64,000 nucleotides of DNA from Paenisporosarcina sp. OV554 (GCF_003058165.1 NZ_QBUC01000002.1:1-64000), one strand, 5' to 3'; numbered from the stretch's first letter, positions 25,028 through 33,564 are shown. Numbers and translations are program-made. Notes: generated from the sequence alone by a model not told the origin.

Positions 25028-26142
25028 TTAATCACCTCAAATAATACCGCAACACCTAGCCCGCCTGCACTCCCAACAGAAGCAAGTACATAGGTCGCGC
25101 TTTTTCTTCTTTGTGCTTCGTAAAATAGCCGGGTAACTAGAATTGCACCAGATGCCCCGTAAGGATGCCCTGTTGTCAAAGCACCGCCGGATATATTTAG
25201 TTTTTCGTAGGGAATTGAAAGTTCTCGTGCGCAGGCTACCATTTTTGAAGCGAATGCTTCGTTTATTTCAAAAAGGTCGATATCCTTAATCGTTAAACTA
25301 TTGCGGAGTAACAGATTCTTTATTGCAGGAACAGGGGAGATTCCAGGATAATCTGGGTGTATTCCGCTAACTTCACTATCAATAAAACGCAGAACGGGTT
25401 TCAAGTTGAGTTCGTTGGCAACTTCTTCTTCCATAACTACAACTGCTGCAGCCCCATCGTGAATACCACAGCTATTTGCAGCTGTAACCGTACCGTGCTC
25501 TTTTACGAAAAGTGGTTTCGCACGGTTTAACAAAGTTTCCATATTCCGTTCTTTATGAAATCCCTCATCAGTATTTACACCGTTGAATTGAATGATTTCT
25601 TGATTGTATAAACCTTCTCGATAAGCTGCCCAACTTCGTTTATAGCTTAAAAGTGCATAGTCATTCTGCATTTTTTTAGTAATCTTATATTTTTGAGCCA
25701 CATTTTCTGCGGCTACGCCCATATCAGGATCACCTATGTGGTCAGGAGAAAATCGAGCTCTCTTAGGGTAGGGGGAAGTGCTTGTACTTTCTACCCCTCC
25801 TGCGATATAACAAATTCCTGCCCCGCCTTGAATATAATGACAAGCTGTGCGAATTGCTTCGAGACCCGAGCTGCATTGTCTGTCAATCGTAATCCCTGTT
25901 ACTGATAAAGGAAGTCCTGCTTGGAGTGCGGACAAACGGGCTATATTTCCTCCAGGTCCTACAACATTTCCTAAAATAACTTCATTAAGTTCATTTTCAA
26001 TTCCCAATGCCAGATGTCGAAGAAGGGGAGCTGCGAGATCATGAGGCTCAACACTTCCAAACATGCCGTCTTTTTTCCCGATTGGTGTCCGTTTCGCTTG
26101 TACAATAACTGCTCTCTTAATTCCTTTCCACCTCGTTTTCAA
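25024..26142 (-). CDS. Thiolase-family protein (YhfS-like) lacking the second catalytic Cys
   Basis: A 372-residue thiolase-fold protein (TTG start at 26142). The nucleophile is present in DRQCSSGLEAIR (Cys90), as are NEAFASKM and GGALTTGHPYGASGA (His326). The usual C-terminal CxGGGxG is replaced by GSAGGLG, so the acid/base Cys is Gly. It resembles Bacillus YhfS, which sits beside an acyl-CoA ligase and a BioY gene. The start needs care: the TTG has no ribosome site, while family alignment puts the first residue at ATT 26119-26121 (IKRAVIVQAKRTPIG), 6 bp after AGGTGG and overlapping the ligase stop. An AUU start is likely. The role may be acyl transfer or decarboxylative condensation rather than ordinary thiolysis. 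Confidence 0.85.
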   Translation of the reverse strand: MKTRWKGIKRAVIVQAKRTPIGKKDGMFGSVEPHDLAAPLLRHLALGIENELNEVILGNVVGPGGNIARLSALQAGLPLSVTGITIDRQCSSGLEAIRTACHYIQGGAGICYIAGGVESTSTSPYPKRARFSPDHIGDPDMGVAAENVAQKYKITKKMQNDYALLSYKRSWAAYREGLYNQEIIQFNGVNTDEGFHKERNMETLLNRAKPLFVKEHGTVTAANSCGIHDGAAAVVVMEEEVANELNLKPVLRFIDSEVSGIHPDYPGISPVPAIKNLLLRNSLTIKDIDLFEINEAFASKMVACARELSIPYEKLNISGGALTTGHPYGASGAILVTRLFYEAQRRKSATYVLASVGSAGGLGVAVLFEVIK

Positions 26143-27583
26143 TTAACTGTCGGGTTTGTACTCGTGCAATTTTTCCGCTTGTCGTGTGTGGCAACATGTC
26201 AACGAAATACCATTTACGCGGTTGTTTATAAACAGATAAATTTACGCGGCAAAGTTTTTTTAACTCCTTTTTGGGAGCATTTCCTTTAATAACGGCTATC
26301 GGTATTTGTCCCCAGTACGGATCGCTTACACCCAAGACTGCAACTTCCTCTACCTCCGGGTGAGCCATCAAAACCGTTTCGATTTCTTCAGGGAAAATAT
26401 TAACCGCACCGAATAAAATCATATTCTTTTCTCTGCCAACTATGTGTAGAAAACCCAAGTCATCCATATATCCCATGTCATCCACGGTCACCCAACCGTT
26501 TTTATCGTGTATGGATTGAATATCTCTTGAATGTGGATGAATGTAACCCAAAAAAACCATGGAACTTCTGACAAATATTTTCCCGATTTGTCCAGTTTCG
26601 ATAGCCTTTATATTGTCATTTCTAATTTCAATTTCTACATTATGGCAAGGTTTACCTACCGACCCAGGATGTATTTTATTTTCCTCATCACTTAAGACCG
26701 TTACATAACTTAGTTCGCTTGCACCGTAAAACTCAAACATCGATAAATAAAGGAATTGTTCGCGGATTTTTCGCTTTGAACTTTCTTCCCACTTCGCTCC
26801 AGATGATATAATCTTCAGCGGTTTGTTAACAAGCCTTTTTTCGGAAAGCATTGCTTCGATCATCGTTGGTACGACATATAAAACCGTAACAGGGAAGGTT
26901 TCAATATAATCCAATACTCGAACAGCTGAAAAATCTTCCATTAAATAAATCGTCCCACCCAAATACAAGGAACTCACCGCACCATAAAGAAAATGAGAAT
27001 GAATAAGAGCACCTGGAATAATTACATAATCCGTTTCGTCCACGTGAAAGTCATTGAGGGTACATGAAAAACTAGCAACCCATGAATTATGGGAGCGAAT
27101 AAAAGCTTTCGGAACACCAGTTGAGCCCGATGTGAAGCCCATATAAAAGGGCGTTTCTCCATCAATTTCTTTGTTCCATGAAGAATCATTTTCTTGGATT
27201 TGTCTTTGAGCATCTTCCCAAATGATGATGTTTAAATCCATGTTACTCAGACGTTTGGCCAATTTTTGAGTTGTAATTAAAACAGACGGGGAAGAAACCG
27301 CTAAACGTCGATCAAGTTCAGCGGTTTTCCATTTGGCATCAAACGTTGCAGCTACACACCCCGACATAGCCGCCCCTGTAAATAGTTGTAGAAAAGCGAC
27401 ACTGCTAGGCATGAAAATACCAACTGTTTTATTTGAATCGGTAATCGAGTCCAGCCAATTTGCCGTCCTACAAACAATCTTATGCCACTCTATGTTACTA
27501 ATCGCATGGGATGTTGTCTGAATCGCAATTTTATCAGGATTCAACATTGCTTGAATTTTATAAGTGCTTGTAATCGTCGTCAC
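26117..27583 (-). CDS. Acyl-CoA ligase (YhfT-like, AMP-binding family)
   Basis: A 488-residue adenylate-forming enzyme. Motif A3 is MGFTSGSTGVPKAFIRSH (about residues 147-164); A5 is EFYGASELSYVT; A7/A8 is GWVTVDDMGYMDDLGFLHIVGREKNMI; the catalytic Lys of A10 lies in HTTSGKIAR near the end. It activates a carboxylic acid to acyl-CoA through an acyl-adenylate. It follows bioY by 44 bp in a BirA-box operon, as Bacillus yhfT accompanies yhfU/bioY. A pimelate-like or other fatty acid destined for biotin synthesis is a reasonable guess for the substrate. Confidence 0.88.
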   Translation of the reverse strand: MTTITSTYKIQAMLNPDKIAIQTTSHAISNIEWHKIVCRTANWLDSITDSNKTVGIFMPSSVAFLQLFTGAAMSGCVAATFDAKWKTAELDRRLAVSSPSVLITTQKLAKRLSNMDLNIIIWEDAQRQIQENDSSWNKEIDGETPFYMGFTSGSTGVPKAFIRSHNSWVASFSCTLNDFHVDETDYVIIPGALIHSHFLYGAVSSLYLGGTIYLMEDFSAVRVLDYIETFPVTVLYVVPTMIEAMLSEKRLVNKPLKIISSGAKWEESSKRKIREQFLYLSMFEFYGASELSYVTVLSDEENKIHPGSVGKPCHNVEIEIRNDNIKAIETGQIGKIFVRSSMVFLGYIHPHSRDIQSIHDKNGWVTVDDMGYMDDLGFLHIVGREKNMILFGAVNIFPEEIETVLMAHPEVEEVAVLGVSDPYWGQIPIAVIKGNAPKKELKKLCRVNLSVYKQPRKWYFVDMLPHTTSGKIARVQTRQLIENEVERN

Positions 27584-27627
27584 GGCAATTCTCCTTTTTT
27601 AGAAAAAGGACGGCATTCTTTTGTCCA

Positions 27628-28179
27628 TTATTTAACAACTACTGGTCTAGTGAAGACAGGATAATTCTGGAGTTTCAAAACAATCAAAGAAGCTAAAATT
27701 GCTTTTAATGTATCTCCAGGCAAATAAACAAGAGACATTTTAGCAGCAAGCAATAAATCGATATTCATAACGTAAGCCTGTACCGGTATACCAACCGTGT
27801 AAAGAACGACAATGCTTACAACCAAGTTTGTGATAAAAATATTTCGGAAGCTTAATTTCTTGAAACGGGAAAGGAAATAACCAATGAAGAATGCAGCTAA
27901 TGGGTACGCTAACAAGAATCCTCCACTTGGGCCTACAAATACACCTAGTCCGCCTCTTCCTCCTGACAAAAGTGGGAGTCCTGTAGCAACAAGTAGTAGG
28001 AAGACGATTTGACTCATTGCACCTAAACGAGCCCCTAAAATTCCGCCGGCGAGAAGTATGCCAAGGGTCTGGAGTGTGATTGGAACTGGTGTAAACGATA
28101 GAAATATAGGGGGAATTAAACCTAATGCCCCCATAATTGCTGCAAATAATGCAACTTGTGTCATTTCACGAATATTCAT
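27628..28179 (-). CDS. bioY: Biotin transporter BioY
   Basis: A 183-residue S component of an ECF-type biotin transporter, with about six membrane helices. Family marks are FTPVPITLQTLGILLAGGIL (about residues 29-48), GLPLLSGGRGGLGVFVGPSGG (about 67-87) and the C-terminal YLPGDTLKAILASLI. It binds biotin and works alone or with shared ATPase subunits, which are not encoded nearby. The BirA-type box 60 bp upstream indicates repression when biotin is plentiful. First gene of a five-gene operon. Confidence 0.95.
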   Translation of the reverse strand: MNIREMTQVALFAAIMGALGLIPPIFLSFTPVPITLQTLGILLAGGILGARLGAMSQIVFLLLVATGLPLLSGGRGGLGVFVGPSGGFLLAYPLAAFFIGYFLSRFKKLSFRNIFITNLVVSIVVLYTVGIPVQAYVMNIDLLLAAKMSLVYLPGDTLKAILASLIVLKLQNYPVFTRPVVVK

Positions 28180-28239
28180 GTGATGCCTCCAATTATATGT
28201 CTCGGTTAGTCAACACTTAGTGTAAGTGCCTCTAATGTT

Positions 28240-28274
28240 TTGTGTCAACATAAATATTATTTAAGTTAACACAA
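28240..28274 (-). promoter_or_regulatory. BirA operator (biotin box) of the bioY operon
   Basis: TTGTGTCAAC (28240-28249), a 15-bp spacer and GTTAACACAA (28265-28274): 10-bp half-sites with one mismatch. The GTTAAC core and spacing match the Bacillus BirA operator. On the minus strand the left half-site includes TTGACA, which with TACACT 18 bp downstream could be the promoter. Confidence 0.8.
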
Positions 28275-28438
28275 ACGAGATAAAAGAAAGTTTAACATGA
28301 TGAGAAGATCTACATATATGAAAGAAAGGACCTCCCATATGTTAGTCAACTTACGGAAGGTCTCTCAAATTGGTGTGAAATAAAAGTGTATGAAATTCAA
28401 AGTTAAAGTGACGTTACTAAAAGCTAGTTGTGTTCCTA

Positions 28439-28768
28439 TTAAACTTCAAAATATAAATGCTTATGATTGCTGCAGGCTGGATTAAATGAACTCTGACAAG
28501 AAGGACATGAAGAATTACAAGATAAATATTCATTTACAGTAAGTTCAGTTCCACAAAAACCGCATAAAACTGCCTTTTGATGAAATTGAGCAATTGGCCA
28601 AACTTGTGGAGAGCTGCAGCCTAATTCTTCATGACAAGAGAAGCAAGGAAAATACGTATCGCAACAATAAAACTTGATCGCAATACGATCGATTTCAGTA
28701 TGATAATGAAAGCAACGAGTTTCTTGATCGGTATCGTTTCCTTTTACGAGGTGTCCATGAATGAGCAT
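28439..28768 (-). CDS. CHY-type zinc-finger protein
   Basis: A 109-residue Cys/His-rich protein. CFHYHTEIDRIAIKFYCC, YFPCFSCHEELG, LCGFCGTELTVNEYLSCN, CPSC and FNPACSNHKHLYF match the CHY zinc finger, which binds three zinc ions. ATG at 28768 follows GGAGATTACCC; an 11-codon upstream extension has no ribosome site. Stand-alone CHY proteins are common in Bacillales and their role is unknown. Confidence 0.88.
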   Translation of the reverse strand: MLIHGHLVKGNDTDQETRCFHYHTEIDRIAIKFYCCDTYFPCFSCHEELGCSSPQVWPIAQFHQKAVLCGFCGTELTVNEYLSCNSSCPSCQSSFNPACSNHKHLYFEV

Positions 28769-28847
28769 TGGGTAATCTCCTTTTAACGGTGTTGATGTCA
28801 TTTAACCATAATTTTAACAATGTGTCACACCACCTAAATAGGGTTTT

Positions 28848-28931
28848 CAGACGTCAACGTTCAAAAGTCAGACGTGAACCGCTATTTTTCAGACGTCAAC
28901 GCCAAAAAGTCAGACTGAGCGTCCGCTCATC
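28848..28931. repeat. Intergenic 21-bp periodic array, family C
   Basis: Four units built on CAGACGTSAAC followed by a variable stretch ending in T or A runs. CAGAC starts at 28848, 28869, 28890 and 28911, exactly 21 bp apart. It lies between the divergent CHY and AraC-type genes. It makes an artificial upstream extension of the AraC frame rich in RRQR-like peptides. Confidence 0.75.
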
Positions 28932-29022
28932 ATGGCGAAACTCGTCCATCTGTCTGCAACGAGCAGGAAAAGACAGGATTCAGTGTCGAAATAGATGTAA
29001 AGTAGATTTACGAGGTGATGGG

Positions 29023-29889
29023 ATGAACTGGATAGATGCATTGCAACGATCGATTGATTACCTGGAGAATCATTTGGAATCTCCTTTCAAAATGGAGGAT
29101 GCCGCAGCGGAAGCCAACGTATCTGTATTTCATTTTCAACGGATTTTTCTGGTTCTGACGGACATGAGTGTGATGGAATATGTACGTCGCAGGCGATTGA
29201 CTTTGGCTGCACAAGAACTTGCATTGACGAACGTGCGTGTGATTGAAGTCGCATTGAAATTCGGGTATGAGACACCGGAAGCTTTTGCGAAGGCGTTCAA
29301 GCGGCAGCATGGCATGTCGCCTTCGGAAGCACGCACTTCACAAAAAGGGTTCACTACCTATAATCGTTTGGTCATCTCTGTACAATTGAAAGGGGCGTTA
29401 CCTATGAAGGTACGAATTGATGAAAAACAAGCATTACAAATTATTGGTGTTAAAAGAACTTTCTCGTTTGAAAATGGAGAAAATACGCGTGAGATTCCAA
29501 AAATGTGGGAAGAGGTACATCAAAACGGTGTGAATGACGAATTGGAATCGATGAACAATGGCGAAGTGAATGGAATGCTTGGAGTCTGTCGTATGATGGA
29601 TTCTTCTACAAGTACCATGGAGTATTGGATTGCCACTGCCTATGAAGGAGACGAAGTATCTGAGCGCTATGAACGTTTGGAAATTCCAGCTGCGACTTAT
29701 GCGATTTTTGAGGTAGTAGGTCCAATGCCTGAAGCAATACAATCGATGTGGGAAAAAATCTACAGTGAATGGTTCCCTTCAAGTTCATATCGTCCAAGTG
29801 GATCGGCTGAAATGGAAGTCTATACGCATGACGATGCCACTAAGGCCGATTATTATTCAGAGATTTGGATTCCTATCGTCAATAAGTAG
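29023..29889 (+). CDS. AraC-family regulator with GyrI-like effector domain
   Basis: A 288-residue protein with an N-terminal AraC DNA-binding domain (about residues 1-100: MEDAAAEANVSVFHFQRIF and VIEVALKFGYETPEAFAKAF hold the two HTH helices). The C-terminal GyrI/BmrR-type ligand-binding domain (about 125-288) contains GVCRMMDSSTSTMEYWIATA and YAIFEVVGPMPEAIQSMWEK. Such proteins bind hydrophobic drugs or cations and act on transport or stress genes. ATG at 29023 follows GAGGTGATGG; sequence upstream belongs to the family C repeat. No obvious target is adjacent. Confidence 0.9.
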   Translation: MNWIDALQRSIDYLENHLESPFKMEDAAAEANVSVFHFQRIFLVLTDMSVMEYVRRRRLTLAAQELALTNVRVIEVALKFGYETPEAFAKAFKRQHGMSPSEARTSQKGFTTYNRLVISVQLKGALPMKVRIDEKQALQIIGVKRTFSFENGENTREIPKMWEEVHQNGVNDELESMNNGEVNGMLGVCRMMDSSTSTMEYWIATAYEGDEVSERYERLEIPAATYAIFEVVGPMPEAIQSMWEKIYSEWFPSSSYRPSGSAEMEVYTHDDATKADYYSEIWIPIVNK

Positions 29890-30012
29890 AAAGCTAACTG
29901 TGACAAATCTTTGAAGACTCTATCAATAAAATCACTTGTACAAGACGGTATGTCTGTACACCTTACCCTTTGGCTCTCTATAATAAAAAGGTAGAGATCA
30001 GGAGGGGTTATA

Positions 30013-30309
30013 ATGTCTGAAATACCACTAAAACGGTTTCGTTTCATGGGATTATTGGAAGGTAGTTCACTTTTAATCTTATTATTCTTGGCCATGCCAT
30101 TAAAATATTTCTTTGGATTTCCGGAAGCAGTGAGAGTCGTTGGTTCGATTCATGGATTTTTATTTGTAAGTTATTGTTTATTCATTGCCTATATGACTTT
30201 TATCGTAAGATGGCCGTTTTTGTATAGTGTCATTGCAGTCATAGTCGCTTTCATCCCATTTGGGAATATTCTGTTCGATCGCAAACTAAAAAAATTAAAA
30301 ACCGTCTGA
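30013..30309 (+). CDS. DUF3817 membrane protein
   Basis: A 98-residue protein with three predicted helices. RFRFMGLLEGSSLLILLFLAMPLKYFF, VGSIHGFLFVSYCLF and the basic tail RKLKKLKTV fit DUF3817. A conserved Glu (LLEG) and His (SIHG) lie at or in the membrane, as is typical. ATG at 30013 follows CAGGAGGGG. Function is unknown. Confidence 0.85.
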   Translation: MSEIPLKRFRFMGLLEGSSLLILLFLAMPLKYFFGFPEAVRVVGSIHGFLFVSYCLFIAYMTFIVRWPFLYSVIAVIVAFIPFGNILFDRKLKKLKTV

Positions 30310-30347
30310 ACACCTTAGGATTTCTTTTCCTATGGGTGTTTTTTTTG
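30309..30347 (+). terminator. Terminator of the DUF3817 gene
   Basis: ACACCTTAGGA pairs with TCCTATGGGTGT (wobble and bulge), then eight T residues. Confidence 0.8.
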
Positions 30348-30413
30348 TATATATCATCTCACAAGTTTCTACTACTGAATGGAACATTTCATCCTTTTTC
30401 GAAAAAAGTCATG

Positions 30414-30506
30414 ATGAACGAAGAAAAGAATCACACAGGCAGTTACAAAGCAGATAAGGCAACAGATAAAGCACAAAAAGAGAGACACGAAGCAGATCCT
30501 TATTGA
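30414..30506 (+). CDS. Possible 30-residue hydrophilic peptide
   Basis: ATG ATG at 30411/30414 opens a frame coding NEEKNHTGSYKADKATDKAQ and on to ERHEADPY. The composition (Lys, Glu, Asp, Ala; no Cys) is typical of small cytoplasmic or spore proteins in bacilli. The ribosome site is poor (GAAAAAAG). No family is recognised; it may be chance. Confidence 0.3.
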   Translation: MNEEKNHTGSYKADKATDKAQKERHEADPY

Positions 30507-30628
30507 TCTATTCATACCTTGGTTATTATCAATTTAAGTGCATATGAATAACCTCCCCAGAATATTAGAAGATATTGAGGGGGGGTTGTGTGTCTATTAT
30601 GTTGTTCGTTAAATATTCTGAATACCAA

Positions 30629-30658
30629 TTGACTGTATATATCACGACGTGATATAGT
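30629..30658 (+). promoter_or_regulatory. padR promoter with palindromic operator
   Basis: TTGACT (30629-30634), 18 bp, TATAGT (30653-30658). A perfect 19-bp palindrome, TATATCACG-A-CGTGATATA (30638-30656), covers the spacer and the -10 box. Autorepression by the PadR protein is the natural reading. Confidence 0.65.
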
Positions 30659-30699
30659 CATGTTGTGACATAGTAAAAAAATAGTGAGTGGTGACACAG

Positions 30700-31029
30700 A
30701 TGAAAATTGAAAAAATATCAAAAAAATATATTCCAATGACGGAGACGGCATTTTATATTTTATTGTCTCTAACTATCCCTCGCCATGGTTACGGCATTAT
30801 TAAACATGTAGAAGAATTAACGGTTGGACGGTTAGTTCTTGGATCGGGAACGATTTACGGTACATTGACGAAGATGCAGCGTGATGAAATCATAACGGTC
30901 TATGCAGATGAAAAGAGAAAAACAATTTATGAAATTACAGATGTAGGAAAAGAGTTAATGCGCCATGAGATAACTCGATTAAAAGAATTGCATGTGAATG
31001 CTTTGATGTATGAGGGGGAATTCAAATGA
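30700..31029 (+). CDS. PadR-family transcriptional regulator
   Basis: A 109-residue PadR winged-helix protein: YIPMTETAFYILLSLTIPRH, HGYGIIKHVEELT, GSGTIYGTLTKMQRDEII and YEITDVGKELMRHEITRL. ATG at 30700 follows GAGTGGTGA; a GTG at 30688 in the same frame is possible. The DUF2812 gene overlaps its stop (ATGA). PadR-DUF2812 pairs are common in Bacillales; the regulator senses an unknown signal and controls its membrane partner. Confidence 0.9.
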   Translation: MKIEKISKKYIPMTETAFYILLSLTIPRHGYGIIKHVEELTVGRLVLGSGTIYGTLTKMQRDEIITVYADEKRKTIYEITDVGKELMRHEITRLKELHVNALMYEGEFK

Positions 31030-32147
31030 CAACAAAGAAGTGGAGACCGTTGTGGAGTTATGATACAGAGAAGACGGAGCCCTGGTTATCGAAACTCTCA
31101 GCACAAGGCAATCGATTGATTAGCGTCAATCGAATCACTCGAATGTTTACCTTTGAACAAGGTCCTGCTGAAGATGTTCAATTTCAAGTTGTTTACGATA
31201 AATCCAGAAAAACCTTGTCTAAAATTATGACGGAATCAAACTGGGTAGATGTACACTCGACAGGCAATTGGAGATTTTTGAAAAACGAAAGTAAAGAAAT
31301 TACTATATACCCTTCACGTGAAGGACTTCTGAAGAGGAACAGGATTCAATTCTATGCATTGGCTGGACTTGCAATGTTTTGTGTAATGCCATTCTTAATG
31401 ATGCTCATGTTGATATGGACCTTATTAACAGATATCAATTCTGTTGAACCGAGCCCTTATTGGTGGATAACGGGCTTTTATTTCTTGCTGATCCTATTAG
31501 TGTTGTCCCTTGCTATTATTATTACAATTAAGTTAAAGGCGTTTGAACGGAAATACTTCAATTCAGCTGTAGATGATAATGAAGCTTCAGGAAAAACATT
31601 TACGAAGTGGAAATTTGGCTGGATGTATGAGCCAGACAAGTTGGAAAAGTGGTTATCGGAGATGGCTGCCGAAGGCAATCATTTGATCCGAGTCGGGAAT
31701 CCAGCTACCAGATTCATTTTTGAAAAAGGTGTTCCGAAACAGGTATCCTATGTATTAGATTTTCAAATAAAAACAACGCCATCATATGCTGGTATTCATA
31801 AAAGTGCAGGTTGGCAACTGAAGTACAAATCACCTTATTCGTTTACGAAATACTCTTTATGGGCGCAAGAGTATGCTAAGGGAGAAGAGATACCGAGATT
31901 TCCGTATGACTCTAAAGAGCAGAAATCTCAAGTTCGAAAGGCTACGCTATCTAGTATAGGGATTGTCGTTTATACATTTGCATTTATTGCTTATATTTTA
32001 TATTTAAAATTAAACTTTCAACAAGAATATGGTTGGGGATTATTCGATAAGTTTATTGTGGTGATATTAATTCTTTCGCTGCTCTCACCATTATTAATCA
32101 TTCTCAAAACGTTGAAATTTGCAATAAGAATGAGGAAGTTAAAATAA
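31026..32147 (+). CDS. DUF2812 membrane protein with duplicated domain
   Basis: A 373-residue protein. Two soluble DUF2812 repeats (about residues 4-95 and 193-285) each precede a pair of membrane helices (about 112-170 and 305-365). Repeat one has KTEPWLSKLSAQGNRLISV and repeat two KLEKWLSEMAAEGNHLIRV. The gene overlaps padR by ATGA. DUF2812 proteins usually accompany PadR regulators; their function is unknown. The duplication looks like an old internal fusion. Confidence 0.85.
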   Translation: MTTKKWRPLWSYDTEKTEPWLSKLSAQGNRLISVNRITRMFTFEQGPAEDVQFQVVYDKSRKTLSKIMTESNWVDVHSTGNWRFLKNESKEITIYPSREGLLKRNRIQFYALAGLAMFCVMPFLMMLMLIWTLLTDINSVEPSPYWWITGFYFLLILLVLSLAIIITIKLKAFERKYFNSAVDDNEASGKTFTKWKFGWMYEPDKLEKWLSEMAAEGNHLIRVGNPATRFIFEKGVPKQVSYVLDFQIKTTPSYAGIHKSAGWQLKYKSPYSFTKYSLWAQEYAKGEEIPRFPYDSKEQKSQVRKATLSSIGIVVYTFAFIAYILYLKLNFQQEYGWGLFDKFIVVILILSLLSPLLIILKTLKFAIRMRKLK

Positions 32148-32156
32148 TCTAATAAA

Positions 32157-32198
32157 AGCCATTCCTAGTTTGAATTGAAAATTAGGAATGGTTTTTTT
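32157..32198 (+). terminator. Terminator of the padR operon
   Basis: CCATTCCTA pairs with TAGGAATGG, followed by seven T residues. Confidence 0.85.
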
Positions 32199-32376
32199 AT
32201 CTGCATTTTATGAAACCAAAACCACCTATTTCATGACCATATTCCTTCGTCCATGGAATTTATCATGTATACTTATACTTAATTTGGAAATCTCTTTTAG
32301 CTTAAAATAATAGTAAAATATACGTAAGAAATCTATTAAAATACATGGACCGAATGAATGACGAGAGGAGCTTATT

Positions 32377-33564
32377 ATGAAGTTATTTCACACTGCCGAT
32401 TGGCATTTAGGAAAGCTTGTTCAAGGTGTTTCAATGACAGAAGAACAACGATTTGTGTTGCAACAATTTATTGAGGCGATTGCTGAGGAAAAACCAGATG
32501 TAGTCATCATTGCGGGAGATTTATATGATCGAGCAGTGCCGCCTACGGACGCGGTGAATTTGTTAGATGAAGTACTTGAAACGATTGTCTTGAAATTAAA
32601 AACGCCAGTCATCGCGGTTTCGGGAAATCATGATAGCCCAGGTCGTTTGAATTTTGGTAGCCGATTGATGAAATCGAATGGACTTTATATTACGGGTCAA
32701 CTGAAAAAGGATATGGAACCAATTGTGATACAAGATGAATTTGGAGAGGTTCATTTCCATTTAGTTCCTTACGCTGATCCGTCTCAAGTTCGTCATGTTT
32801 TAGATGATGAACAGATTCGCACGCATGATGATGCAATGAAGAAAATGGTCGCACATATCGAGTCTTCTATGGATTCTACTAAAAGACATGTGTTGGTAGG
32901 ACACGCGTTTGTGACACCTCACGGTGAAGAAGAGGAAAACACGAGTGATTCGGAGCGTCCGCTCGCAATTGGTGGAGCTGAGTATGTAAGTGCATCACAT
33001 TTTAAAAACTTCCACTATACGGCACTCGGACACTTGCATCAAGCGCATTATGTATTGAATGAGACCGTTCGCTATTCGGGCTCTCCCTTAAAATATTCAA
33101 TTTCAGAAGAGCATCATCAAAAAGGATTCCATATCGTTCAAATGGACGAGCTCGGAAACGTCAGTGTAGAAAAGCGTTTACTGATACCTAATCGAGATAT
33201 TCGAACGGTTGAAGGGAAAATGGAAGACATTTTACTTCAAGAGATGAATCACGATTATGTCTTTGTGAAACTGTTGGATGAAACGCCGATTTTATTTCCA
33301 ATGGAAAAGATACGTTCCGTTTATCCAAATGCGATGCATGTAGAACGTAAAATTTTGTCTGCTACCAAAGACAATGAAGAAAGCACTGTAGGTTCACGCA
33401 GTAAAATGGACGACTTAGCGCTATTTAACGCTTTCTATGAAGAAGTAAAAGGGGTACAGGCTTCTGAGGAAACAGAGCTCATTTTTAAAGAAGTGCTTCA
33501 AGAGTTTTTGTTAGAACAACAAGAAATCACTAGCCCTCATAAGAAAGAAGGGTTGAAAATATGA
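32377..33564 (+). CDS. sbcD: Nuclease SbcD (Mre11-like)
   Basis: A 395-residue metallophosphoesterase, the nuclease subunit of SbcCD. Metal-binding motifs are HTADWHLGK (Asp8, His10), AGDLYDRA, SGNHDSPGR, VGHAFV and LGHLHQAH. SbcCD cuts hairpins and protein-blocked DNA ends with both endonuclease and 3'-5' exonuclease activity. ATG at 32377 follows GAGAGGAG. sbcC overlaps its stop codon (ATGA), so the subunits are made together. Confidence 0.95.
   Translation: MKLFHTADWHLGKLVQGVSMTEEQRFVLQQFIEAIAEEKPDVVIIAGDLYDRAVPPTDAVNLLDEVLETIVLKLKTPVIAVSGNHDSPGRLNFGSRLMKSNGLYITGQLKKDMEPIVIQDEFGEVHFHLVPYADPSQVRHVLDDEQIRTHDDAMKKMVAHIESSMDSTKRHVLVGHAFVTPHGEEEENTSDSERPLAIGGAEYVSASHFKNFHYTALGHLHQAHYVLNETVRYSGSPLKYSISEEHHQKGFHIVQMDELGNVSVEKRLLIPNRDIRTVEGKMEDILLQEMNHDYVFVKLLDETPILFPMEKIRSVYPNAMHVERKILSATKDNEESTVGSRSKMDDLALFNAFYEEVKGVQASEETELIFKEVLQEFLLEQQEITSPHKKEGLKI

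Noticed and set aside
28768-29022. N-terminal extension of the AraC-type regulator
   Set aside because: It runs through the family C repeat and the CHY gene start; the AraC domain and a good ribosome site begin at 29023.
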